A DNA stretch of 11,998 nucleotides from CAZAIO01 sp964485235 (GTDB taxonomy: Bacteria > Chloroflexota > Dehalococcoidia > GIF9 > UBA5629). The translations under genes and the position numbers were made by a program. This document shows, in pieces, positions 1 to 6,405 of the stretch (positions are counted from its first letter, which is position 1; the number at the start of each line of letters is the position of its first letter). The notes under the pieces are model-generated. The model did no database searches, was not told the DNA's origin, and saw only the letters and a list, made by a program, of their open reading frames with translations. Location: assembly GCA_964485235.1 (NCBI GenBank), contig CAZAIO010000083.1, positions 1 to 11,998 of the forward strand, in the 5' to 3' direction.

Positions 1-236
1 AGCATACTACTATACCTGACATCCACCATACGGGCTTTTCTAACCTGGTCAACCAGTTCTCTCACTAAGTCCTTACCGCTATGAAAAAACGGGAAAATTT
101 TGTCATAATTTTTCACCCTGCCACCCAGTTCTGTTTCTTTTTCAATAAGAACCGACTCAATACCCAGATGATTCAAAGCAACAGCCGTTTGCATTCCGGC
201 TACTCCACCACCCAGTATTATCACTTTTCGACTCAT
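1..236 (-). CDS. hdrA: HdrA-like FAD-dependent oxidoreductase, N-terminal part (cut by window edge)
   Basis: Only the first 78 residues are in the window; the gene continues past base 1. The protein starts MSRKVIILGGGVAGMQ, a Rossmann FAD-binding motif (Gly9, Gly11, Gly14), followed by an acidic end of the second strand (IEKE, Glu33) and ELGGRV at 36-41. This arrangement is typical of HdrA/QmoA flavoproteins. The start is ATG at 236, supported by GAGGAG (bases 245-250) 8 bases upstream. It is the third gene of a leftward run after HdrC- and HdrB-like genes, and that context is the main reason for preferring HdrA over other flavin-dependent oxidoreductases. In known complexes HdrA carries FAD and iron-sulfur clusters, takes electrons from a donor such as hydrogenase or formate dehydrogenase and can bifurcate them. 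None of the [4Fe-4S] motifs expected further along can be checked here. FAD oxidoreductase: near certain. HdrA identity: likely. Confidence 0.8.
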   Translation of the reverse strand, partial: MSRKVIILGGGVAGMQTAVALNHLGIESVLIEKETELGGRVKNYDKIFPFFHSGKDLVRELVDQVRKARMVDVRYSSM

Positions 237-330
237 TTTCCTGTCTCCTCATGCTTCATTGCTCAACAACAGTTCTACTCTTTCTTCCCTCATTTTCAGA
301 AAATGGTGTGACCGGTGATTTTTTCAGGTT

Positions 331-1452
331 TTATATAATATTTCCTTTAAGTGCTTTACCCACAGCTAAAGTGGCATGCGCTATTTCATCTGTACGAAAT
401 AACTGTTGTCGATCTTTACCCAGCCATGTTCTTGACTCGTCATATGGTATACCGATTCTGTCCAGTAATGGTTCTACCGGCACCGTATGAAATTGAATTC
501 CGACGATGTCATACGGATCCCATCCAAGCAGCAAACCAGCCAGTTCCATGTAAGTTAATACCGGTATAAAAAATTCTTTACCGGTCAACTCCTTAATAGC
601 CCATTGCATCTTATCAAGATGCACCTCGCACCCGGGGCAATTAGTCACAATAAAATCAGGCTCGAACGGTTCCATGCTCACCATCTTTTTATTCACGCAA
701 GCTGCGGTAAAACCTCGATTAGGTGTTATCATGCACTGCCGAAACCCCATACCGCAACAATGACGACGCTCAGGATAGTCAATCGATTCACCACCCCACG
801 CTTTAACAAGCCCCGATAACACTTCGCAATATTCTCCCCCACCCATAGACCTTTCAAGTGGAAAGAGTTTATTATAGTGGCAGCCCACATGATCAACTCC
901 TCGCAATAGGCGTCCTGTATGTTTGTCGACCAACTGATAAGGCATGAGTTCATCTCTTAACTCAAGACGATTATTATAAACAATATCACTGACATGTATA
1001 ATATGTTTGGGAAGCTCAAATTTTCTCCCGCACGCATTCATTAAAAGCTTGTCAATTTTCTTTTTAAGTCCTGGTTCTTCGTGATAAAGGTCAAAACATT
1101 CGCAGTGAACGCCGAATGAGGTAACACAGGCTACAGCGATGGTATCATAGCCAGCCTCCTGGGCTATGGACCATAGCCGTGCAGTGGTGAGCAAGGTGCT
1201 TTCTATTGTAGCCACGTCTCCATGATATGCTATCCCCGAACAGCACGTACATTGTGATTCCGGCTTCAGGTTCACGTTCCAGTCCCGATCAAGAAAATCC
1301 AAAAATCTCGGTATCATTGCTTCCGTACCGGGATAGGTAACTGCCAGAATACAGCTTGGCAGAAGAAAATAGCCATCCGATGGAATTTCCTTGATATACT
1401 TTTTCCAGGTGTTTTCTCTTGCCTCGATATTATAAATGTTGTCTTCCTGCAT
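331..1452 (-). CDS. hdrB: HdrB-like heterodisulfide reductase subunit with two CCG domains
   Basis: A 373-residue protein with two cysteine-rich CCG modules, the signature of HdrB, whose noncubane [4Fe-4S] clusters reduce a disulfide or related substrate in the cytoplasm. Numbering from the chosen ATG: the N-terminal module shows Cys34, CTCC at 68-71 and Cys109, but the expected CxxC here reads C-V-T-S, so the last ligand is Ser112. The C-terminal module is complete: Cys191 (HVGCHY), Cys232-Cys233 (HCCGMG) and CPGC at 272-275. The frame is also open from a GTG at 1479. The ATG at 1452 is preferred because GGGGAG lies 6 bases before it and nothing comparable precedes the GTG. It lies 29 bases after the HdrC-like stop and 94 bases before the HdrA-like start, so the three are probably one operon. 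HdrB of methanogens is about 300 residues, so this one is longer, with roughly 25 extra residues at the N-terminus and about 70 beyond the last motif. The physiological substrate cannot be read from sequence. Confidence 0.88.
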   Translation of the reverse strand: MQEDNIYNIEARENTWKKYIKEIPSDGYFLLPSCILAVTYPGTEAMIPRFLDFLDRDWNVNLKPESQCTCCSGIAYHGDVATIESTLLTTARLWSIAQEAGYDTIAVACVTSFGVHCECFDLYHEEPGLKKKIDKLLMNACGRKFELPKHIIHVSDIVYNNRLELRDELMPYQLVDKHTGRLLRGVDHVGCHYNKLFPLERSMGGGEYCEVLSGLVKAWGGESIDYPERRHCCGMGFRQCMITPNRGFTAACVNKKMVSMEPFEPDFIVTNCPGCEVHLDKMQWAIKELTGKEFFIPVLTYMELAGLLLGWDPYDIVGIQFHTVPVEPLLDRIGIPYDESRTWLGKDRQQLFRTDEIAHATLAVGKALKGNII

Positions 1453-1458
1453 ACATCG

Positions 1459-1464
1459 CTCCCC
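1459..1464 (-). promoter_or_regulatory. Shine-Dalgarno site deciding the hdrB-like start
   Basis: On the minus strand this reads GGGGAG, 6 bases before the ATG at 1452. It lies inside the coding part implied by the upstream GTG at 1479, so it argues for the ATG as the true start. Confidence 0.7.
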
Positions 1465-1481
1465 GTATACAATACTCACTA

Positions 1482-2618
1482 TTAAACCATGTAAAAATAA
1501 TCGTCGATATCTATATTATGCTCTTTGGCCTTTTCCTGAGCGAATTTCTCTATCTGGTCCCATAGCTGTAAAGTCCCCCCTTCCTGCCAGCACCGTCTCA
1601 CCTCGTGCAAAGTAGATGGATGAACTTTTCTTCCGGGCATTGAGCCGTCCATATCCGGACAGCCGCCGACTCTTCTATGCATCTCCTCCATGTTGAAAGC
1701 ATAACGGGCAAATCTTGGACCGAAATCCAGGTGAAAAGGCAACAAAGTATTTCTAAAATAAAGCGAAGATGCCCTATTCCAGAAATTGCCTCCCCAGAGA
1801 TGCCGTGCAGTATATTGCTGCTTGCCACGTTCGCTATAAACATGATAGCCCTTAATCTGGCTGAGCTGCCTGAGAGATGAGATAAGCGCAAAAGGATTAT
1901 TGCCCCTGGGACACCTTAGCTTGCAGGTACCGCATTGAGCGCAGTACCAGATAGTATCCTCTTTCAGTAGTGCGATAATTCTTTCCTCGTCCTTTGATTG
2001 AATGGTTTCCATGATTATTCGAGGATTGTAGTCATAGAACTCGGCAGCCGGACATGCCGCGGCACAGGTTCCACAATTCATACACGATTTAAATGAGTGT
2101 TTGGCAACAAGATGATTTTCCAGCCACCAGACACATGATTTATCCCTGGCTTCTTCGTACCACCTTGCAGCTTCGCTCTTCTCGTAGTTTTTTTGCCATA
2201 AAGCTATTTCGCGTCGGTCTTTCTCTCGCTCAAATGGGGTTAGAAACAGCTTTTTAATATTCGGGTAATAATATCCGTCATCCCAGACGATTTTCTGCTC
2301 ACTGAGTTCGTAGTATTTGTTGATTATCTCTTCGTCCGACAAGCTATCAAGGTACTCCCGACATCTTTCCGCGTCCCGTCCATGACGTGAAGATTCACGG
2401 CTAAACCACGGTTCCGAATCAGGTCCGAGCAACTGTTGTCCAACAGAAATTTCATCAGGTGTTCCATCAGGCGGCAGGGGTTGCTCCGGATAACCCTGTC
2501 GTGCCATGTCCAACCTCGCCTGCCCATCCCTTTCCTTATAAGTACCATCGTTCCAATACAGATGTTCCGGCCAGTCCACCCGCTTAATTCTACCTTTCTT
2601 TACTTCTCTTTTTTCCAT
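1482..2618 (-). CDS. hdrC: HdrC-like iron-sulfur subunit with long N- and C-terminal extensions
   Basis: A 378-residue protein with two ferredoxin-type motifs: CMNCGTCAAACP (Cys179, 182, 185, 189) and CAQCGTCKLRCP (Cys226, 229, 232, 236). The spacing and linker are those of HdrC, which relays electrons from HdrA to HdrB through two [4Fe-4S] clusters. Classical HdrC is about 180-190 residues. Here some 175 residues precede the first cluster, rich in Trp, Tyr and charged residues (for example VDWPEHLYWNDG near 14-25), and about 140 follow the second. The extensions contain no membrane segment, so a soluble complex is likely. The frame is open upstream to 2825, but the ATG at 2618 has AAGGGG 6 bases upstream, and the extra codons would cover the promoter. 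It is the first gene of the leftward operon. QmoC or other HdrC/D-type subunits are alternatives, but QmoC has a membrane cytochrome b part that is absent here. Confidence 0.88.
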   Translation of the reverse strand: MEKREVKKGRIKRVDWPEHLYWNDGTYKERDGQARLDMARQGYPEQPLPPDGTPDEISVGQQLLGPDSEPWFSRESSRHGRDAERCREYLDSLSDEEIINKYYELSEQKIVWDDGYYYPNIKKLFLTPFEREKDRREIALWQKNYEKSEAARWYEEARDKSCVWWLENHLVAKHSFKSCMNCGTCAAACPAAEFYDYNPRIIMETIQSKDEERIIALLKEDTIWYCAQCGTCKLRCPRGNNPFALISSLRQLSQIKGYHVYSERGKQQYTARHLWGGNFWNRASSLYFRNTLLPFHLDFGPRFARYAFNMEEMHRRVGGCPDMDGSMPGRKVHPSTLHEVRRCWQEGGTLQLWDQIEKFAQEKAKEHNIDIDDYFYMV

Positions 2619-2624
2619 GTCGAT

Positions 2625-2630
2625 CCCCTT
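2625..2630 (-). promoter_or_regulatory. Shine-Dalgarno site deciding the hdrC-like start
   Basis: The minus strand reads AAGGGG, 6 bases before the ATG at 2618. It supports this start over the 69-codon longer reading that begins at 2825. Confidence 0.7.
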
Positions 2631-2672
2631 GTAAAGCAGATTATATGTACTTGGAAAGATGCAGTAATTCCA

Positions 2673-2701
2673 ATTATACTTATTTGAGGTTTCTATATCA
2701 A
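2673..2701 (-). promoter_or_regulatory. Promoter of the hdrCBA-like operon
   Basis: On the minus strand TTGATA (2701-2696) is followed after exactly 17 bases by TATAAT (2678-2673). That is 5 of 6 and 6 of 6 matches to the housekeeping sigma-70/sigma-A consensus. Transcription would start near 2666, giving a leader of about 47 bases that carries the AAGGGG ribosome site. The elements were read directly; promoter activity is inferred. Confidence 0.7.
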
Positions 2702-2729
2702 AACGCTTACTCGTTTTTGCGCTGTCATC

Positions 2730-2784
2730 TGTTACACCCGGGACTTTAGCATCAATCCTGTAGTATCTAGCCTCAATGTTACAC
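2730..2784. repeat. Direct repeat TGTTACAC between the divergent promoters
   Basis: TGTTACAC occurs at 2730-2737 and again at 2777-2784, 47 bases apart start to start, in the segment between the two -35 elements. It could be a pair of binding sites for a regulator serving both operons. An 8-base repeat can also arise by chance in a stretch of this size, so the role is only a suggestion. Confidence 0.3.
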
Positions 2785-2792
2785 TCACCGTG

Positions 2793-2821
2793 TTGAAGAC
2801 ACGGTTCAAGACCCTTATAAT
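2793..2821 (+). promoter_or_regulatory. Promoter of the polysaccharide gene cluster
   Basis: TTGAAG (2793-2798), a 17-base spacer and TATAAT (2816-2821) form a strong sigma-70-type promoter. Transcription would begin near 2828, leaving a very short leader of about 17 bases that still contains AAGG (2834-2837), 7 bases before the ATG at 2845. Confidence 0.7.
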
Positions 2822-2844
2822 GCAATGTAATTGAAGGTTAGTGG

Positions 2845-4005
2845 ATGATGGCTAACAGACCATCGGATAAAAAAATGAAAGTCCTGTTTGTCATTGAATA
2901 TTACATCCCGCACATTGGCGGTGTTGAAATCGTGTTCAAGAACCTTTGTGAAGGGCTTGCTGCCAGGGGACATGATATAACCGTAGTTACGCTTAGAACA
3001 GGGAATACTCCTTCATTTGAGGTGATCAATGGTGTGAAGGTATCTAGAGTTAAAACCCCCGCCAGAGGAGACAGGTACTGGTTCTCTTTCTTTGCCATTC
3101 CTGAAGTTTTAAGGATTGCTCATCAGGCTGACCTGGTCCATACTACCACGTACAATGGTGCTTTTCCTGCATGGCTGGGAGGAAAACTGTGGAAGAAACC
3201 ATGCCTGATAACGGTTCATGAGCTATTCGGTTCTCAATGGAAGAACCTGGTCGGCATGAGCCGGTTCAAATCCGGATTACATCAATTGCTTGAACATATC
3301 ATAGCTACGCTGCCGTTCCATAGGTATATCACAGTATCCCGTTATACAGCGGACTGCCTTGCAGGTTTTGGTATTAAACAGGAGAAAATCAAAGTTATCT
3401 ACAATGGTATCGATTACAACCTGTTTAACCCGGAAAAAGCTGATGGTGTAGCTATCAGGCAAAAGCACAAGCTGGGTAATACATTCATCTATATGTACTA
3501 TGGCAGGCCGGGTATTTCTAAAGGTGTAGAATACCTGGTACAGGCAGTCCCTTTAATTAGACAGTCGGTACCCGGCTCAAAGCTGCTCATGGTGCTATCG
3601 AATGATCCACGTGACAGATACGAAAATATCAGGCGTATGATAAAGGAACTGAATATAGAAAATGACATGGTTTTACTCGCACCTGTACCGCGAAATGAAC
3701 TTCCCGATTATATAGCGACAGCGGACTGTGTTGTCATTCCTTCATTATCGGAGGGCTTCGGTTTCAGCGCTGCTGAGGCTTGTGCTATGGGCAGACCTGT
3801 GATAGCGTCAAACGTGGCATCCTTGCCCGAGGTTGTCTCAGGAAGATATGTATTGGTGGAGCCCGGAAATTCGGAGGCAATAGCAGAAGCGGTGACCAGA
3901 GTTTATAAAAGAGAAGCGGAAAACCACCAGAGCAAAACATTCTCCTGGCATGAATGTGTCGAGGAATATCTGAAGGTCTATCGTCATTTCGTTAATTCAG
4001 CTTAA
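2845..4005 (+). CDS. GT4 family glycosyltransferase (first gene of cluster)
   Basis: A 386-residue GT-B fold glycosyltransferase of family 4, a retaining enzyme that moves a sugar from a nucleotide-sugar donor to a lipid-linked or growing glycan at the inner face of the membrane. The N-terminal acceptor domain has the glycine loop IPHIGGVE (21-28). The C-terminal donor domain has YYGRPGISKG (218-227), with Arg221 and Lys226 placed to bind the donor phosphates. It also has SLSEGFGFSAAEACAMGRP (300-318), giving the E-x7-E pair Glu303 and Glu311. Length is normal for the family. The start ATG at 2845 follows AAGG by 7 bases; a second ATG at 2848 is equally possible, and Met11 also begins the typical MKVLFV strand but has no ribosome site. 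It follows the promoter at 2793-2821 and lies 6 bases before the next gene. Linkage and sugar specificity cannot be told. Confidence 0.92.
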   Translation: MMANRPSDKKMKVLFVIEYYIPHIGGVEIVFKNLCEGLAARGHDITVVTLRTGNTPSFEVINGVKVSRVKTPARGDRYWFSFFAIPEVLRIAHQADLVHTTTYNGAFPAWLGGKLWKKPCLITVHELFGSQWKNLVGMSRFKSGLHQLLEHIIATLPFHRYITVSRYTADCLAGFGIKQEKIKVIYNGIDYNLFNPEKADGVAIRQKHKLGNTFIYMYYGRPGISKGVEYLVQAVPLIRQSVPGSKLLMVLSNDPRDRYENIRRMIKELNIENDMVLLAPVPRNELPDYIATADCVVIPSLSEGFGFSAAEACAMGRPVIASNVASLPEVVSGRYVLVEPGNSEAIAEAVTRVYKREAENHQSKTFSWHECVEEYLKVYRHFVNSA

Positions 4006-4011
4006 TTTGAA

Positions 4012-5226
4012 ATGCATAAAAATCATGATCTTAAAACTGAACACAATGTAAAAAGAGTCTTTGTCATTGGAGCATCCAGCGGAATAAATGTCGGTGATAA
4101 CCTGTTTTTTGAAAGCGTACTTCGTGATATAAATAAAGAATATTCAAATGTACAGTTTACAATACCGGCAATAAACCCTGAATGGTTCACAAGAAATCTG
4201 GCAAACTATTCTATCGATATCATTCCCATTGGGCGAAAGGAATTAACAAGAAAACCCTTTCGCACGCTCTATCATGCGGTGAAGTCATTAAAACGATCGA
4301 ATGTTGTAATACTAACAGCAGGTATGTATTACGATTGGAAGTTATTTAACCTGCGCGAAAATACAGTTTTTATATTTCTCTTTTTCGTAATAATTGTACG
4401 TGCACTAAAAACACCTGTAGGTGCTTATTGTGCCGGTGTAGGCCCGATTTATACAAATCTGGGTCGGTGGATAATTCGTTCAATATTCAATTCTCTTAGC
4501 TTCATAATATTAAGGGATGAGCAGTCAAAGTCTTTATTACAAGAAATTGGTGTTACCAAACCACCTACGTATGTAACAGTTGATCCGGTAATATCAATCT
4601 CATCTGTTGATAAGAAAATAAGCAAATCTTTATTTGTCTCGGAGAGTATACCTGCTCATACATCACTTGTAGGATTAAACATAAATTATTTAATAGATTC
4701 TATGATAAAGCCGATTAATAGAATGAGCGAGGCTAAATTCGTTGAGACTTTGGCTTCCGCAATTGACAGCATAATTGACAATTATTCCGTAGAAATGGTT
4801 TTAATCACATTATGCTCGAAAGATGTTAATATTACAGAAAAAATAAGGCATAATATAAAACATACAAACAATGTTCATTCAATGTCTCTTTTCAAAGATT
4901 ATGACTCATCCACAATTGCGGGGGTTTTCAGTTGCCTGGATGCGATGATTGGTATGCGTTTACACTCGGTTATTATTGCTTCTGCCATGTATGTACCTAC
5001 TATGGCCGTATCATATGCTCCGAAGGTAAAAAGCTATATGGAAATGCTGGGACAAAAAAAATATGTTCTGGATGTGAACGATTTAAACATCAATAACATA
5101 TGCAGCATGTTTAACGACCTGTGGATATCAAAGCAACATATTGGAAAAGAGCTGGAAGCTATGATAGCTGAACTGAGACTACGAAATAATAGCGCGAGGA
5201 TTGCTCTGAGTTATTCCAGGGATTAA
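4012..5226 (+). CDS. Polysaccharide pyruvyl transferase family protein
   Basis: A 404-residue protein matching the polysaccharide pyruvyl transferase family (CsaB/WcaK/AmsJ type), which uses phosphoenolpyruvate to put a ketal-linked pyruvate on a sugar. Visible hallmarks are an N-terminal GINVGDN loop (24-30), AGVGP (141-145), IILRDEQS (165-172), VTVDPV with Asp191, and the C-terminal MRLHS (315-319) followed by SYAPKVKSYMEMLG (334-347), which matches the RLH and SYxPKV motifs of the family. A hydrophobic stretch at 119-130 could lie against the membrane but is probably a core strand and helix. The gene begins 6 bases after the previous stop with no recognisable Shine-Dalgarno, suggesting translational coupling. 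Some family members are involved in other reactions such as sulfur or colanate metabolism, but the glycosyltransferase neighbours support pyruvylation. In Gram-positive bacteria CsaB pyruvylates the wall polymer that holds S-layer proteins; whether that applies here is unknown. Confidence 0.87.
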   Translation: MHKNHDLKTEHNVKRVFVIGASSGINVGDNLFFESVLRDINKEYSNVQFTIPAINPEWFTRNLANYSIDIIPIGRKELTRKPFRTLYHAVKSLKRSNVVILTAGMYYDWKLFNLRENTVFIFLFFVIIVRALKTPVGAYCAGVGPIYTNLGRWIIRSIFNSLSFIILRDEQSKSLLQEIGVTKPPTYVTVDPVISISSVDKKISKSLFVSESIPAHTSLVGLNINYLIDSMIKPINRMSEAKFVETLASAIDSIIDNYSVEMVLITLCSKDVNITEKIRHNIKHTNNVHSMSLFKDYDSSTIAGVFSCLDAMIGMRLHSVIIASAMYVPTMAVSYAPKVKSYMEMLGQKKYVLDVNDLNINNICSMFNDLWISKQHIGKELEAMIAELRLRNNSARIALSYSRD

Positions 5227-5234
5227 TAAACCTG

Positions 5235-6386
5235 ATGAATATATTATATATCCGTGAGTCATTTGATTCCGATGAGCTGAGCGGAGGAGCAATTGTAGCA
5301 CGATTCCTCTGCAAGGAATTGGCCGGCAGAGATCACAGAGTGTTCGTAGTGGCAGGTAAAGCAAAGCCTTCATCCTCTGTATATGAAATAACCAGTGGCA
5401 TAGAGATATCGCGCCCCTTAACGGCAGGAAAAAATGTAGTACAGCGACTATTATTCGCAGCAAAACTCTATACCTATCTGGTCAGCTTTCTCCAACAGCA
5501 TAAAATAGACGTAATATATAATCATGCATATATTCCCACGTTACCGGCAACATGGGCAGCCGCAAAATTCCATATACCCGTTATCACTACTGTTCATCTG
5601 TTCTGCGGCAAATCGTGGTTCCAACTCACAAACCCTATCACGGCCACCTTAAATTATTTTATGGAGATAGTCATTCTTCGATTGGGTAAACATACTGTTG
5701 TTCATTGTCCCAGCGAAACATTAAGAAAAGAGGTTCAACGCTATGTAAGGGTAAAATCTGTTACTATTCCCAATCCTCTTGATTTGAATAAAATAACGCA
5801 GACCGTCGATAACATTAATAATTTACCAATCAGAGAAAATATCGGTATAAAACAGGATGAACAATTCATCCTGTTTGTCGGATCACTGGTTAAAGTCAAG
5901 AATGTCGATGGACTCCTGAAAGTTCTAAGTAATTTGAAAACAAATTTCAAGCTGGTAGTCGTGGGTGACGGTCCCGAAAGGCACCGAATCGAAAAGTTGG
6001 TGTGTAAACTCGGCTTAAATAGCCGTATAATACTACTCGGGCAAAAGCCCCACGAGGAAACGCTGCGCATCATGAAATCATGCGATATACTTATTTTACC
6101 ATCGAAATCCGAAGTATTTCCTATAGTAGTTCTAGAAGCTATTGCTTTGGGCAAGCCGGTTATTGCCACCAGGGTTGGCGGAATTGCAGAAATAAATTCA
6201 GAAAACTTATATCTTGTAGATGACCTTAAAGAAATAAATCCTCTTCTGGAAGGTGTCTTTGAAGTAAAAAAAGAAGCTATGATTATAGAAGAATATTCGA
6301 TCAACACGATTGCAGATAAATTTGAAGAATTATTGCTGACACAAATCGATAATTACAAGAGAAAATTAAAATTATTTAAGCAATAA
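5235..6386 (+). CDS. GT4 family glycosyltransferase with altered donor loop
   Basis: A 383-residue GT-B glycosyltransferase of family 4. The N-terminal domain has the glycine loop DELSGGAI (13-20). The donor domain has FVGSLVKVKN (214-223), VVVGDGPERHRIEKL (241-255) and LPSKSEVFPIVVLEAIALGKP (288-308), which supplies the E-x7-E pair Glu293 and Glu301. The usual Arg of the GRL loop is Ser217, while the following Lys222 is kept. It starts 8 bases after the pyruvyl transferase stop with no clear Shine-Dalgarno, again pointing to coupling within one transcript. After the end of the donor domain it has a lysine-rich C-terminal tail (YKRKLKLFKQ) that could bind membrane phospholipids. The reaction is expected to be addition of one sugar to the same oligosaccharide as its neighbours; the donor is not predictable. 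Confidence 0.92.
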   Translation: MNILYIRESFDSDELSGGAIVARFLCKELAGRDHRVFVVAGKAKPSSSVYEITSGIEISRPLTAGKNVVQRLLFAAKLYTYLVSFLQQHKIDVIYNHAYIPTLPATWAAAKFHIPVITTVHLFCGKSWFQLTNPITATLNYFMEIVILRLGKHTVVHCPSETLRKEVQRYVRVKSVTIPNPLDLNKITQTVDNINNLPIRENIGIKQDEQFILFVGSLVKVKNVDGLLKVLSNLKTNFKLVVVGDGPERHRIEKLVCKLGLNSRIILLGQKPHEETLRIMKSCDILILPSKSEVFPIVVLEAIALGKPVIATRVGGIAEINSENLYLVDDLKEINPLLEGVFEVKKEAMIIEEYSINTIADKFEELLLTQIDNYKRKLKLFKQ

Positions 6387-6405
6387 TACATTGCGGTAAA
6401 GAAAT

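Noticed and set aside
249..293. 14-codon reading frame just upstream of the hdrA-like gene (minus strand)
   Set aside because: It ends 12 bases before the hdrA-like start and could be a coupling leader, but it has no ribosome site and is too short to tell from chance.
291..305. CATTTTC-A-GAAAATG inverted repeat between the hdrB-like and hdrA-like genes
   Set aside because: It is AT-rich with a loop too small to fold fully, and no T-run follows on the transcribed strand, so a terminator or attenuator is not supported.
2619..2825. 69-codon upstream extension of the HdrC-like frame
   Set aside because: It would overlap the TTGATA/TATAAT promoter, its residues do not look like a folded domain, and AAGGGG plus ATG at 2618 is a far better start.
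5741..6307. 188-codon open frame on the minus strand
   Set aside because: It lies wholly inside the GT4 gene at 5235-6386, which has clear family motifs. The antisense frame is a by-product of its codon use.
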